DNA from: Paenibacillus sp. MMS20-IR301
Lineage (GTDB): Bacteria; Bacillota; Bacilli; Paenibacillales; Paenibacillaceae
Assembly: GCF_032302195.1 (NCBI RefSeq)
Contig: NZ_CP135275.1
Coordinates: 5,586,001 to 5,650,000, forward strand
Reading direction: 5' to 3'
Length of the DNA stretch: 64,000 bases
Shown here: piece after piece, positions 1 through 9,593 of the stretch
Numbering within the stretch: the first letter of the stretch is position 1
How the letters are laid out: each line of letters starts with the position of its first letter
The notes under the pieces: generated by a model
What the model was told of the DNA's origin: nothing
The model's database searches: none
What the model saw: only the letters and a program-made list of their open reading frames with translations
Translations under genes and position numbers: made by a program

Positions 1-2251
1 GGCCATCCATCTGCGGAGCTTCAACATTGAAGGTCTCTCCGGATAAATCTGCTGTAGTGCCGTATACAATTCCTGTAACCGTAGATGTACCTGTTACTGT
101 GCCCCCGACCGTTGCTGAGGTTGTCGTTATATGGGTTGCCGAAGCTGTCAGGACCGCAGCCGGTGCAAAGGAACGGAAGTTTAAAACCGTTACTTTGCCC
201 TGCTGATTATCGTCCACAATGGCTACATGCGGCTGTCCCTTAATAATTTGCAGCTTCAGCTCCGAGGCCCCGCCTGCAGTGAACGAGGCTGTGCCGACTG
301 TCTTCCAGCTGCCGGCCATGGATTTCTTAACGGTTACCTTGGAAGTATCCGAGCTGTCTGTGTAAGCAATATATGCATTGTTATTCGTGTCAAAAGCCAA
401 ATCCAGCAATTCTGCCGGGCTGCTGGTAATCGTGCTGGCTGCAGGTTCATAATTGAACCATTCACCGTACATGAACTCTTTCATCTGAATGCCTGCAGCA
501 TCCTGATATATAACAATGCTGCTGCCATACTTATTGGTTGCCTGGGAGAGCAATTCAACAGGCGTACCCGCTTGCTTGTATTGCCTCCATTCCTCCGCAT
601 ATACATCCAGGTATGCCGTATTCAGCTCCCCGTTCTGCATATAGCTGATTGTATAAGCACTATAATAGCTAGGCGATAAAGATACGGATTGAACAGCCCC
701 CTGGGAGAAGCCAGCCGGCCCCCATGTTTCCCAATTGTCTTTATAGTAGACTTTCAATGTCAAAGAGCCCGATTCTGCCTGATCTGCAAAAGCTATTGTC
801 GGCCGCCCGTCCACGATATTAAACGAGAACAGGTCCGCCGAGGAAGCAACTGCATCCGTGACTCCTACTTCTGCCCATTCTGTTCCATTAAATACAGATA
901 CAATAATCCGGTTGGTACCGGCCTCCGTATAAGCGGCATAGAGTACGCCATCCTCATCTGTATTGAATTTCAGCGAGGTGTTGCCGGCAGCATTACCCGA
1001 GAAGCCGGGAGCGCCTACATATTCCCATGAAGTTCCGTTAAATTTCATTACTGAAATTGCATGATTATACTCCGCATCGGCAAACGCTACATAAGCAGCA
1101 CCATCGGCGTCATAGGCGAAGGAAAGCCCCTTAGCCGCCCCGGTAAACCCGGCAGGTCCTACAAGCTGCCATGCATATTCAGTAATGGTTACCTGCGCTG
1201 TAGCCGTCAGCGGCTTGATGCCGTTACCGGGATCACCATTATTGTAGTACCCGCAGTCGCCGCCCCCGCCCATAATTCCGATGCCGCCCTGTCTTGCGAA
1301 GCTTTGATACAGGCAGCCCGGTGTGCCTGTGAACGTATAAGTTCCCGGCTCGCCAGTAAAGGCAGGTGTACCTTCATCCCAGGTAACCGGAACTTCCGTC
1401 TGCTTGCCGTTGTCGAAGGACATCTGGAGTCTGTTCTCCAGCAGGCCTTGTACTTCAGCCAGGCTGGTTCCTTCCGGTGCCGTGATGTTCTTGGCAGCTG
1501 GAACGACAGTAAGATTAGGATAGTCTACGAATACTTCCAGACGCGGTTCATCATAGTAATTCGGGCCGTAACCTACATCCTCAGGCAGCGTCCAGGTCCC
1601 CGGGAATGAGCGGTAGCCGCCTGATTCTTTAAACACCCAGCCGTCGATCCAGCTGTCCGTGTCATAATCACTCATATCCCAGGACACCGGAACCGTTCTG
1701 GTCGTATTGTCATCCAGTGTAATCTCAACTGTCTGAGGAAGCACCAGATCTTCTTTGTTTGTCATATTGGGAACATGGAGTTCCGGCTGCTTGATTTCAG
1801 CAATCGTTCTCTTTGCTTCCAGTGTTGTGAAGCTCTCAATGCTGCCGTATAGGGTTGAATCGTAGCTTTCTGAATCCGTAACCCGGACAGCAGCCTGATA
1901 ATCGTATTGTGTAAGCGGGTCGAGACCGCTGATCTTACCGCCGAAATATCCTACTGCAGGGGAGTCAATTTCAGTCAGAGAGACTGACAGTGCATCAAAC
2001 GGGCGTTCTGTCACACCATCTGCATGCTTCCAATAATAGATCTGATGATTGCTGGAGCTGTACACATTACTATTAATAATTATGTTCCCGTCCAGCCGGG
2101 CTGTTGAACCCGTAATATCAGATGCCAGCAGGGTTGTAACCGCGCCGATAGAGGCTGCACTGGCCTGACCTGCTCCAAGATTTAAACCGTAAGACAAGAC
2201 TAGAAGGATTGTCATCGTAAGACTTAATGCCTTTTTACTAAGCTTCCTCAT
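1..2251 (-). CDS. Secreted/cell-surface repeat protein (N-terminal part, runs off the left edge)
   Basis: The frame is open from the ATG at 2249-2251 to the window edge, so about 750 residues are visible and the C-terminus is missing. A GGAGG lies about 9 bases before the ATG. Residues 1-32 form a signal peptide: basic MRKLSKK, a hydrophobic core, cleavage near QASA. Residues about 150-345 hold two bacterial Ig-like repeats recognisable by VPVSWD and VPVTWDEG. After about 350 come repeats such as YVAFADAEYN, YAAYTEAG and YIAYTDSSD, which resemble beta-propeller surface proteins. The end visible here starts an Fn3-like segment (TTTSATVGGTV). It probably acts outside the cell; adhesion or polymer binding is inference only. 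Its promoter must lie in the AT-rich gap it shares with the divergent radical-SAM gene. Confidence 0.8.
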   Translation of the reverse strand, partial: MRKLSKKALSLTMTILLVLSYGLNLGAGQASAASIGAVTTLLASDITGSTARLDGNIIINSNVYSSSNHQIYYWKHADGVTERPFDALSVSLTEIDSPAVGYFGGKISGLDPLTQYDYQAAVRVTDSESYDSTLYGSIESFTTLEAKRTIAEIKQPELHVPNMTNKEDLVLPQTVEITLDDNTTRTVPVSWDMSDYDTDSWIDGWVFKESGGYRSFPGTWTLPEDVGYGPNYYDEPRLEVFVDYPNLTVVPAAKNITAPEGTSLAEVQGLLENRLQMSFDNGKQTEVPVTWDEGTPAFTGEPGTYTFTGTPGCLYQSFARQGGIGIMGGGGDCGYYNNGDPGNGIKPLTATAQVTITEYAWQLVGPAGFTGAAKGLSFAYDADGAAYVAFADAEYNHAISVMKFNGTSWEYVGAPGFSGNAAGNTSLKFNTDEDGVLYAAYTEAGTNRIIVSVFNGTEWAEVGVTDAVASSADLFSFNIVDGRPTIAFADQAESGSLTLKVYYKDNWETWGPAGFSQGAVQSVSLSPSYYSAYTISYMQNGELNTAYLDVYAEEWRQYKQAGTPVELLSQATNKYGSSIVIYQDAAGIQMKEFMYGEWFNYEPAASTITSSPAELLDLAFDTNNNAYIAYTDSSDTSKVTVKKSMAGSWKTVGTASFTAGGASELKLQIIKGQPHVAIVDDNQQGKVTVLNFRSFAPAAVLTASATHITTTSATVGGTVTGTSTVTGIVYGTTADLSGETFNVEAPQMDG

Positions 2252-2549
2252 GCTGTACCAACCTCCAAGATAGTGGTGTTAGCTCACTTAAGACTAGAGA
2301 CAATTAAAGCGCTTCACAAAATATCTGTTGAAGTCTTGTAATATCCTTCATGTGCAGTGAAACTACTATTGCCATCATGTGGCAACCTATTGCTAGTCTA
2401 CTTTATTTCAATAAAGGATTCAATGAATATTTCACATAATTTTCATATATTTATACGCTTATTGATAAATAGATAATTGCATATTTGAAGAGAATATATA
2501 ATTGCTTTAAACTGAGCCTTTCTTATAGATACAGCATAATTTCATTCTT
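2252..2549. other. AT-rich divergent intergenic region
   Basis: No coding frame with a ribosome binding site is visible. The region should hold the leader and promoter of the leftward surface-protein gene. I see no riboswitch-like structure. Confidence 0.6.
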
Positions 2550-2578
2550 TTGACAAGAACGTATGTTCGGTATATAAT
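2550..2578 (+). promoter_or_regulatory. Sigma-A promoter with a LexA (SOS) box in its spacer
   Basis: TTGACA at 2550-2555 and TATAAT at 2573-2578 are separated by exactly 17 bases, a perfect consensus sigma-A promoter. The spacer contains AGAACGTATGTTCG at 2556-2569, which fits the Gram-positive LexA/DinR operator CGAACRNRYGTTYC except at its first and last bases. LexA bound there would cover both hexamers. This predicts SOS induction of the two DNA-metabolism genes that follow. Confidence 0.85.
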
Positions 2579-2605
2579 TTCATCATACTAAGGGGGATTA
2601 TGACC

Positions 2606-3976
2606 GTGGATGTTATGGAGAAACTTGAGATTCTGACCGCCTCAGCCAAATATGATGTAGCCTGCACTTCAAGCGGCTCAGACCGTAAAGGCCAAGCCGG
2701 AAGCCTCGGCAATACAACCGCTATGGGCATCTGCCACAGCTTCGCCGCGGACGGACGCTGTATTTCGCTGCTGAAGGTGCTCATGACTAACGCCTGTGTA
2801 TATGACTGTGCCTATTGCATCAACCGCAAGTCTAACCCTGCCCGCCGGGCGGCTTTTACCCCGGAAGAGATCGCTGACCTCACCATGCAGTTCTACCGCC
2901 GTAATTATATAGAAGGACTATTCCTCAGCTCCGGGATTATGCGCAATCCGGATTATACAACCGAGCAATTAATAGCAGCGCTGGAGCTGCTGCGGAATGT
3001 GTATCATTTCAACGGCTATATTCATGTAAAAGCGATTCCCGGTGCCGACGATGCCCTGCTGTCCAGACTGGGCCTGTTGGCTGACCGCATGAGCGTCAAT
3101 ATCGAGCTGCCTTCACAGGCCAGTCTGGGCGTGCTCGCTCCCGATAAGAGTAAGGTCTCCATTCTAAAGCCGATGGGGCTGATTAAGAACCGGATTACCG
3201 AGAACCGCTCGGATATCGTTAAATATAATCACGCCCCCCGCTTCGCCCCCGCCGGCCAGAGCACACAGATGATTGTGGGGGCTTCGCCGGATACGGATTA
3301 TCAGATTCTCAATCTGACGGAGGGCTTGTACAAGAAATACAGCCTCAAGCGGGTATTCTTCTCCGCCTATACACCTGTAATTGAGGATTCACTGCTGCCT
3401 TCCCTCGATACCAAGCCGCCGCTGCTCCGGGAGCACCGGCTCTATCAGGCCGATTGGCTGCTGCGGTTCTACGGCTTTCAGGCCAGCGAGCTGTTAGATG
3501 AAGCGGTGCCTAACTTCAATCCCCTGCTCGACCCGAAATGCAGCTGGGCCATTAACCACCGGGAACAGTTCCCGGTAGAGATTAACCGCGCACCGTACGA
3601 AATGCTGCTGCGCGTGCCGGGGATCGGCGTGCGCAGCGCACAGCGGATCATTAAGGCCCGCCGGGCGGGGGCACTGGATTTCCATGCACTCAAGAAGCTC
3701 GGTGTCGTGCTCAAGCGCGCACAGTTCTTCATTATCTGCAAGGGCAAGCCCCTGGAAGGGCTGAGGGTCAGCGAGCATACCCTGCTTCGTTCACTGATGT
3801 CCGGCCAGCAGCTGGCCCCATTCCTGCCGCAGCAATATGAGCAGATGACTCTGTTCGACGACCAGTACTTAGCAGCTCTGCCCTCAGCACCCGCAACAAC
3901 TGCCACAGCTGCAACCGGTGTTGCGGGAACAGGGGGCCTCTCCGGGTTTGAGCTCAAGGAAGGGGCGGAGGCCTGA
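2606..3976 (+). CDS. Putative DNA modification/repair radical SAM protein
   Basis: The product, about 456 residues, belongs to the radical-SAM family annotated as putative DNA modification/repair protein (TIGR03916 type). The [4Fe-4S] motif is CVYDCAYC (CX3CX2C) near residue 65. Near residues 320-370 lies a helix-hairpin-helix stretch (RVPGIGVRSAQRII) typical of DNA binding, followed by a low-complexity Ala/Thr/Gly tail. The GTG at 2606 is preferred because AAGGGGG ends 9 bases before it; the ATG at 2600 is only 3 bases away and the ATG at 2615 is 18. It overlaps the next gene by one base (TGATG). Its promoter carries a LexA box, which supports a role in the damage response. The reaction is not known. 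Confidence 0.88.
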   Translation: MDVMEKLEILTASAKYDVACTSSGSDRKGQAGSLGNTTAMGICHSFAADGRCISLLKVLMTNACVYDCAYCINRKSNPARRAAFTPEEIADLTMQFYRRNYIEGLFLSSGIMRNPDYTTEQLIAALELLRNVYHFNGYIHVKAIPGADDALLSRLGLLADRMSVNIELPSQASLGVLAPDKSKVSILKPMGLIKNRITENRSDIVKYNHAPRFAPAGQSTQMIVGASPDTDYQILNLTEGLYKKYSLKRVFFSAYTPVIEDSLLPSLDTKPPLLREHRLYQADWLLRFYGFQASELLDEAVPNFNPLLDPKCSWAINHREQFPVEINRAPYEMLLRVPGIGVRSAQRIIKARRAGALDFHALKKLGVVLKRAQFFIICKGKPLEGLRVSEHTLLRSLMSGQQLAPFLPQQYEQMTLFDDQYLAALPSAPATTATAATGVAGTGGLSGFELKEGAEA

Positions 3977-4869
3977 TGTTCAAGCCGTCGGCACTGGCCT
4001 ATACCTATGACGGCAGCTTCGAGGGGCTGCTGTGCTGTGTGTTTGAGAGTTATTTATGGAAGGAGACTCCTTTAGCTGTCCATTCAGAGGGTGAAGGCCA
4101 GGGACTGCTGCTGGAGGCAAAGTGGATTGATACCGATCAAGACAAAGCGGACAGAGTCCTTAAGTCCATTCCGCTCCGCATCAGCCCTGAGGCAGAAGAG
4201 CTGGTACGTCTTGGATTCTGGAGCAATACTCCTGATAAGGAGATGCTGCTGCTTCATTTCCTGTATCTCGGTTTCACGCATGGCCCTAAGGTGATGAATA
4301 TGCTGGCTGATGACACGGTACATGCGTTAACGAAGGCTGTTCAGCAGCTCCGGCGGGAAGGCCATCTGTATCTGGGGTTCGTCCGTTTCTCCGTATACGG
4401 GCCAGTTATGGCTGCAGTCATTGAGCCGCAGGGCTACGTGCTGCCGGTCATTCAGGACCATTTCTGCGACCGGTTCCAGGGGGAGAGCTTCATGATCTAT
4501 GACCGTACTCATGGGATGGCACTGATTCATGAACCCGGACGGGAAGCCATTATTCCTCTAAGCGGCTGGACAGCACCCGCGCCGGACGAAGCGGAAGAAG
4601 CCTACCGCAGGCTCTGGACCGGCTTCTATCATGCAATCGGAATCAAGGAGCGCCGCAACGACCGGCTGCGTTCCTCAATGATGCCGAAGCGCTACTGGAA
4701 ACATATGACGGAGATGAGCGGAGGAGGCCTGGCCGCGCTCCCGGCCTCCACCGCACAGCGGAAGCCTGCGCTGCAGCAGGAAGCTCCGGGCTTTATTCCT
4801 TCGCTGCCAGCCTCCCTGCCTGTAACAGGGAAGGATGAGATGTCACAGCACAAAGGGAGCACCCCATAG
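3976..4869 (+). CDS. Probable DNA metabolism protein, DUF4130 (TIGR03915-like)
   Basis: This 297-residue protein is the usual partner of the upstream radical-SAM protein. Family knowledge: TIGR03915/DUF4130 genes sit beside TIGR03916, and in some genomes the DUF4130 part is fused to a uracil-DNA-glycosylase-like domain (TIGR03914). No glycosylase domain is seen here. The conserved part covers about residues 1-240 (FYHAIGIKERRNDRLR, MPKRYWKHMTEM); the last 50 residues are Pro/Ala-rich. The start codon overlaps the previous stop, so translation is probably coupled, and both genes would share the SOS promoter. Its function is unknown; acting with the radical-SAM enzyme on damaged or modified DNA is inference. 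Confidence 0.85.
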   Translation: MFKPSALAYTYDGSFEGLLCCVFESYLWKETPLAVHSEGEGQGLLLEAKWIDTDQDKADRVLKSIPLRISPEAEELVRLGFWSNTPDKEMLLLHFLYLGFTHGPKVMNMLADDTVHALTKAVQQLRREGHLYLGFVRFSVYGPVMAAVIEPQGYVLPVIQDHFCDRFQGESFMIYDRTHGMALIHEPGREAIIPLSGWTAPAPDEAEEAYRRLWTGFYHAIGIKERRNDRLRSSMMPKRYWKHMTEMSGGGLAALPASTAQRKPALQQEAPGFIPSLPASLPVTGKDEMSQHKGSTP

Positions 4870-4900
4870 TCATATTAATGACATCCGGGGTGCTCCCTTT
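4852..4900. terminator. Bidirectional terminator between convergent genes
   Basis: AAAGGGAGCACCCC (4852-4865) pairs perfectly with GGGGTGCTCCCTTT (4887-4900). The left arm overlaps the last codons of the DUF4130 gene. It sits between two genes that converge, so it can serve both. Confidence 0.85.
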
Positions 4901-4921
4901 ACACAAGCTTTTAAATATAAA

Positions 4922-7306
4922 TTAGTTCAAAGCCTTCCATACCCAGTTCTCAACCTCTGGAAGATCAATACCCTCCTCACGGATGAACCGGTGATGCTTC
5001 TGCACGATGGCATCCATTTCATCGGCGATAGCCTGGTGCTTCCCGGCATCCGGCAAGCTCAGAACAGCCTCCTTCGCAAGGTCGAAGCGGTCCATCTGGT
5101 TCAGTACACGCATATCAAATGGTGTAGTGATATCGCCATTCTCACGGTAGCCGTGTACATGCAGGTTATGGTTGTGGCGGTCGAAGAACAGATCCTTGAT
5201 CAGGCCTTCATAGCCGTGGAAGGCAAAGATAACCGGTTTGTCTTTTGTGAAAAATTGATCAAACTCTTCGTCAGACAAGCCGCGCGGATCGAGCTTCTGG
5301 CTTCTCAGCTTCAGCAGATCTACCACGTTGATGTAGCGGATTTTCAGCTCAGGCAGCTTCTCATGCAGGATCGAGATTGCTGCAAGGCTCTCCATCGTTG
5401 GTTCTGTACCCGAGGAAGCAATAACTACATCCGGCTCCCCGCCTTTATCGGTGCTTGCCCAGTCAATGATCTTAAGTCCTTTGTCTACCAGCTCCTGGGC
5501 TTCATCTGCCGAGAACCACTGCGGACGCGGGTGTTTGGACGATACAATCAGGTTGATCTTCTGACGGTCATTCAGAATAGTGTCGAAGACAGCCAGTAAG
5601 GAGTTGGCATCCGATGGCAGATACTCACGGATGAATTCCGGTTTCTTATCCGCCAGGTGACCGAGCAGACCCGGATCCTGGTGAGTATAACCGTTATGGT
5701 CCTGCTGGAACACGGTCGATGTAGCAATAACATTTAATGAAGGAATATCTGCACGCCAAGTCTGATCCGTAGCCTTGCGCAGCCATTTGAAGTGCTGGGT
5801 AATCATGGAATCCACAACACGCAGGAAAGCTTCATAGCTGGCAAAGAACCCATGGCGGCCGGTCAATACATAACCTTCCAGAATCCCTTCCGCCTGATGC
5901 TCGGACAGCTGGGAATCAATTACGCGGCCATAAGGAGCGAGGAATTCATCCTGCGGCTCCTGGATGGAGTCCATCCATTGACGTTTGGTCACTTCAAACA
6001 CAGGTCCCAGACGGTTCGACATCGTTTCATCCGGTCCGAAGATGCGGAAGTTACGGTTCTCTTCGTTAAGGGTAACAACCTCTTTCAGGTATTTGCCGAG
6101 AACAGCCATATCCTGCGCAATTACTTGACCCGGTACGGAATTATCCAGCGCGTAGTTACGGAAGTTCGGCTTATGGAGATCCTTAATCAGGTTACCGGCG
6201 TTCGTTACAGGATTCATCCCCATACGTCTGTCACCTGTAGGCAGGATTTCAGCAAGGTCAGCGTTCAGCCGGCCATTCTCATCGAACAGCTCTTCAGGTC
6301 TGTAGCTGTTCAGCCACTCCAGCAGAGCTGGTGCGTGCTTCATGTTCTTCTGGTCTACCGGAATCGGCACCTGATGGGCACGGAAGGAGCCTTCATTCGG
6401 AACGCCGTCCCATGCCTTCGGACCGGTCCAGCCTTTAGGAGTACGGAAGACGAGCATCGGCCAGGCAGGACGTGTAGTATCATTATTGTCACGGGCATTC
6501 TTCTGGATCGCTGCAATTCTCTCAACAATTGTGTCCAGAACCTTCGCCATTTCCGGGTGCATCAGATCAGGGTTCTCACCTTCCACGAAGAACGCTTCCC
6601 AGCCGTTTCCTGCAAAATAAGCCGTCAGCTCTTCCCGCGACATCCGGGACAGAATGGTTGGGTTGCTGATTTTGAAGCCGTTCAGATGCAGAATCGGCAG
6701 CACCGCGCCATCTGTAATCGGGTTAATGAACCGGTTCGAGAACCAGGAAGCTGCCAGCGGGCCTGTTTCGGCTTCACCGTCACCTACAACAACTGCCGAG
6801 ATCAGGTTCGGGTTATCCAGAACTGCTCCCACACTGTGCGACAGAGAGTAGCCCAGCTCGCCGCCTTCATGAATCGATCCCGGAGTTTCAGGAGCAGCAT
6901 GGGAGGCTACACCGCCTGGGAAGGAGAACTGCTTGAATAATTTTTTGAGGCCGGGGATGTCTTGGGTGATTTCCGGATAGATTTCGGTATAGCTTCCGTC
7001 CAGGTAAGAGTTCGACACCATAACCTGACCGCCATGGCCCGGTCCTTCGATATAGAACATATCCAAGTCATATTTAGTAATTACGCGGTTGAGATGCGCA
7101 TAGATAAAGTTCTGCCCTGGAATCGTGCCCCAGTGTCCGATCGGCTTCACTTTTACATCTGCATCCTTCAAAGGTTCTCTTAACAACGGGTTACCCTTCA
7201 AATACAGCTGACCCACGGAGATATAGTTGGTTGCACGCCAGTAAGCGTCAAGCTTTGCCAAATAAGTTTTAGAAGAATAATCCACCTGCGCGATTGATAA
7301 TCCCAT
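4922..7306 (-). CDS. xfp: Xylulose-5-phosphate/fructose-6-phosphate phosphoketolase
   Basis: This thiamine-diphosphate enzyme splits xylulose 5-phosphate (and often fructose 6-phosphate) with phosphate, giving acetyl phosphate and an aldose phosphate in the cytoplasm. The protein, about 794 residues, has the family's usual length and motifs: [19 protein letters not shown] near residue 70 and the ThDP-binding [11 protein letters not shown] near 170. The ATG at 7304-7306 is chosen because AGGAG at 7315-7319 lies 7 bases upstream; an in-frame GTG at 7313-7315 overlaps that site and cannot use it. A promoter-like pair lies at 7363-7390. A GntR regulator gene is next upstream in the same direction, so local control is plausible. 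Confidence 0.95.
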   Translation of the reverse strand: MGLSIAQVDYSSKTYLAKLDAYWRATNYISVGQLYLKGNPLLREPLKDADVKVKPIGHWGTIPGQNFIYAHLNRVITKYDLDMFYIEGPGHGGQVMVSNSYLDGSYTEIYPEITQDIPGLKKLFKQFSFPGGVASHAAPETPGSIHEGGELGYSLSHSVGAVLDNPNLISAVVVGDGEAETGPLAASWFSNRFINPITDGAVLPILHLNGFKISNPTILSRMSREELTAYFAGNGWEAFFVEGENPDLMHPEMAKVLDTIVERIAAIQKNARDNNDTTRPAWPMLVFRTPKGWTGPKAWDGVPNEGSFRAHQVPIPVDQKNMKHAPALLEWLNSYRPEELFDENGRLNADLAEILPTGDRRMGMNPVTNAGNLIKDLHKPNFRNYALDNSVPGQVIAQDMAVLGKYLKEVVTLNEENRNFRIFGPDETMSNRLGPVFEVTKRQWMDSIQEPQDEFLAPYGRVIDSQLSEHQAEGILEGYVLTGRHGFFASYEAFLRVVDSMITQHFKWLRKATDQTWRADIPSLNVIATSTVFQQDHNGYTHQDPGLLGHLADKKPEFIREYLPSDANSLLAVFDTILNDRQKINLIVSSKHPRPQWFSADEAQELVDKGLKIIDWASTDKGGEPDVVIASSGTEPTMESLAAISILHEKLPELKIRYINVVDLLKLRSQKLDPRGLSDEEFDQFFTKDKPVIFAFHGYEGLIKDLFFDRHNHNLHVHGYRENGDITTPFDMRVLNQMDRFDLAKEAVLSLPDAGKHQAIADEMDAIVQKHHRFIREEGIDLPEVENWVWKALN

Positions 7307-7362
7307 TTCTTCCACTCCTAATCTTTGTCTATGTTTTTTGAATGTATCATTTCTACAATTAC

Positions 7363-7500
7363 ATCATACATCTGCTTTTCAGAAATTCAATCATTTTAAC
7401 AATTGATACGGTCCAATATTGTGAATTTTTGAACAAAGTATGAAATACAGCGGAAATGCATTGTCAAAACCCAATAAATTTGATAAACCTGTACATGTAC
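7363..7500 (-). promoter_or_regulatory. Putative phosphoketolase promoter and palindromic operator
   Basis: Reading leftward, TTGAAT (7385-7390) and TATGAT (7363-7368) are 16 bases apart, a reasonable sigma-A promoter. Farther upstream GTACATGTAC (7491-7500) is a perfect palindrome in the gap between the GntR gene and xfp. HutC-type GntR proteins bind palindromes of about this kind, so it is a candidate operator; this is inference. Confidence 0.4.
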
Positions 7501-7563
7501 GACAAAAAGACCGGAGCAGATCCCCCGGCTTTTCGTTATTCTGCTATTTATTTCGATGACCGG

Positions 7564-8286
7564 TTAATGAACCGATACGAAGGTATTGAACTTCATGTAT
7601 TTGTAGTGGAACCGCATATGCGAGAATTCAAACGGCGTGCCGTTATCCAGGAAGAAGATCCCTTCCATAATGCCGACAGGCTCATTCTCCTGCAAATGCA
7701 GCAGCTCGTGATCACCGCTTTGCGAAGGCTCCGCAAATACAGACAAAAATGACTTGGTTACCGCCAGATTGCGCGACTCCTCCAGGTAATGAAAGATCGA
7801 GCCTTCGATAATCGCCGTGTCGAGATTCTGTACGATTTTAATTGGAATGTAACCGGTTTCAATCATGAAGGGTTCATCATCGAACAAACGCAGGCGGACG
7901 ATCTTATACACAAAATCATGCGGCTGCAGGAATAAATCCCGCTGAAGCTCTTCCGTAGGCCGGATCACCTCGAACTCGAGCACCTTAATAGCAGGCTTCT
8001 TGCCGTGCATCTGAAAGTTGTCGGAGACCCCCAGATTAGAGCCTTCGTAACTGAAGATCGAATCATTTTTTATATACAGCGGATTGATAAATGTTCCGGA
8101 ACCGCGCTTCTTGAACACAATTCCATGACTCTCCATCTTAGTCAGCGCCCGCTTAATGGTACTGCGGCTAACCTGATAGGCCTCACTGAGGCTGCGCTCA
8201 TCCGGCAATCTCATGTCAGCAAACTTCCCCGCAAAGATTTTCATCTTAAGGTCATCAATGATTTGCTTGTATACGAACTGTGTCAT
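7564..8286 (-). CDS. GntR-family transcriptional regulator (HutC/UTRA type)
   Basis: This protein of about 240 residues has an N-terminal winged helix-turn-helix (residues ~3-65, LSEAYQVSRSTIKRALTKM) and a C-terminal UTRA ligand-binding domain (~90-235). Family knowledge: UTRA-domain GntR proteins sense small metabolites, often sugar phosphates, and repress neighbouring genes. The ATG at 8284-8286 is chosen because AAGGAG lies 6 bases before it; an upstream ATG at 8322 has no such site. It lies 257 bases before xfp in the same direction, which suggests phosphoketolase as a target. The ligand is not evident from sequence. Confidence 0.9.
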   Translation of the reverse strand: MTQFVYKQIIDDLKMKIFAGKFADMRLPDERSLSEAYQVSRSTIKRALTKMESHGIVFKKRGSGTFINPLYIKNDSIFSYEGSNLGVSDNFQMHGKKPAIKVLEFEVIRPTEELQRDLFLQPHDFVYKIVRLRLFDDEPFMIETGYIPIKIVQNLDTAIIEGSIFHYLEESRNLAVTKSFLSVFAEPSQSGDHELLHLQENEPVGIMEGIFFLDNGTPFEFSHMRFHYKYMKFNTFVSVH

Positions 8287-8349
8287 GTGGTACTCCTTCG
8301 CCCAGAGAACAATAAACTTCAATCTTTAATATATCATAATAAAATGATT

Positions 8350-8396
8350 AAAAGAACCTTCAGCGCCGCGATCCTTGCGGGTTTGTAGGTTCTTTT
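8350..8396 (-). terminator. Terminator after the GNAT gene
   Basis: AAAAGAACCT (8350-8359) is complementary to AGGTTCTTTT (8387-8396), with a further GC-rich pairing inside. In the leftward direction it follows the acetyltransferase stop by a few bases and ends in a T run. Confidence 0.75.
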
Positions 8397-8402
8397 GGAA
8401 CT

Positions 8403-9347
8403 TCAAGACATTTCCCTCGCGGGAATATACATACTCTGTACCTCCTGCACGCCAGGCATAAATCCCAAATTATAATACACAGCTTCCGCATCATTACCTT
8501 CCATGACATACAATCTGAGCAGCGGATATTGGCCATGTAAAATCGTCAGTGCCCGCTGCAGCATACGCGTAGCCAGCCCTCTGCCCCGGTAGTCCGGAAG
8601 CACACCGATACTATACACTGCGGCTGCCTCATCCTGCAGACACAGCCGGCAGTTGGCAATCAGTTTGCCTGTCTCTTGATCGAACACCAGCGTAGAAGCC
8701 CGGGTCAAACTTTCATTTGAATAATTGGGATCTTCACCCGGGATAAAATCCTCTAATGCAGACTTTTTCCGCCTGACTGCTTCGAATCCGCCGCTAAAGC
8801 TGCCGAAATCACATTCCGCAATCTGTGCTTCTCTTACAAACCGTTTGCCTCCTGACTCATCCATCTGCACCCGTGGGCTCTCAATCCGCAGATCATCTTC
8901 CCAGTTCACGGTGAAAACTTCGGTCGGCCGCTGCATCCAGCGGCATCTGAACTCATCCGGCCAGAAGCCTGCCCGCGAGTATATGGATACCTGATCGGGA
9001 AGTACTTCATAGGTTCGGATCAGCTCCTTCCGGTCGGTCCAATGGATCAGCAGCTTCTTCAGCTGCTGCAATATCCCGAAGGAGTCGCTGAATGGAGGAA
9101 TCGCAAATAGATGATAGATCACTCCCGGCGCCATCCGTACTCCGCCGATCTTACGCTCCCCGCTGTAAATCCAGAACGCATTCCTGCGCGGGTCTGCGAA
9201 TCCGGCTTCCCTGAAAAATCCGGAATACGGCATATTATAATAAACCGAACAGTACACTCCCCATGTCTCCGGCTCCGCTCTGCGAATCGACCAATCCCCA
9301 GATAAACTGTAACTCATCGTATCTTCTGACCAATCGCTCAATAGCAT
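8403..9347 (-). CDS. GNAT-family N-acetyltransferase
   Basis: This protein of 314 residues carries an acetyl-CoA-binding GNAT fold in its C-terminal half. The hallmark is YSIGVLPDYRGRGLATRMLQ at about residues 243-262, whose RGRGLA segment holds the pyrophosphate. The N-terminal half (YNMPYSGFFREAGFADPR) resembles a degenerate second GNAT domain. AGGAGG stands 8 bases before the ATG at 9347. The acceptor substrate cannot be told from sequence. It is a single-gene unit with its own terminator and is divergent from the GH94 gene. Confidence 0.88.
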   Translation of the reverse strand: MLLSDWSEDTMSYSLSGDWSIRRAEPETWGVYCSVYYNMPYSGFFREAGFADPRRNAFWIYSGERKIGGVRMAPGVIYHLFAIPPFSDSFGILQQLKKLLIHWTDRKELIRTYEVLPDQVSIYSRAGFWPDEFRCRWMQRPTEVFTVNWEDDLRIESPRVQMDESGGKRFVREAQIAECDFGSFSGGFEAVRRKKSALEDFIPGEDPNYSNESLTRASTLVFDQETGKLIANCRLCLQDEAAAVYSIGVLPDYRGRGLATRMLQRALTILHGQYPLLRLYVMEGNDAEAVYYNLGFMPGVQEVQSMYIPAREMS

Positions 9348-9593
9348 TGTTCATTCCTCCTTCTGCATTTCACTTCCAAATCATCGGTCTCCTTAATCAT
9401 AACAATGCGGTTTACCCGTTCATATATAACAAACAACTATAAAAAGTATTATATTGTTTGATTTTCACACTAAAAATTAGGGTTTCTAGGTGGGCTAGAG
9501 CTGTCTTATAATAGAATGGGGCGGGAATCTTTAGCCGTTTGTGAACGCGCGTTTATAACCCTGCCTATCATCCACTTTACAGGAGGAATGGTT

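Noticed and set aside
227..1609. Three rightward open frames of 113-182 codons
   Set aside because: They are the reverse frames of the leftward surface protein, which has a signal peptide, a good ribosome binding site and recognisable domains; the rightward frames have none of these.
4835..7183. Long rightward frames across the phosphoketolase gene
   Set aside because: They are antisense shadows of a clearly conserved enzyme and have no ribosome binding sites or motifs.
9541..9556. TGAACGCGCGTTTA as a third LexA box before the GH94 gene
   Set aside because: The right half lacks GTTC and it is not placed over a recognisable promoter; a sugar phosphorylase under SOS control is unlikely.
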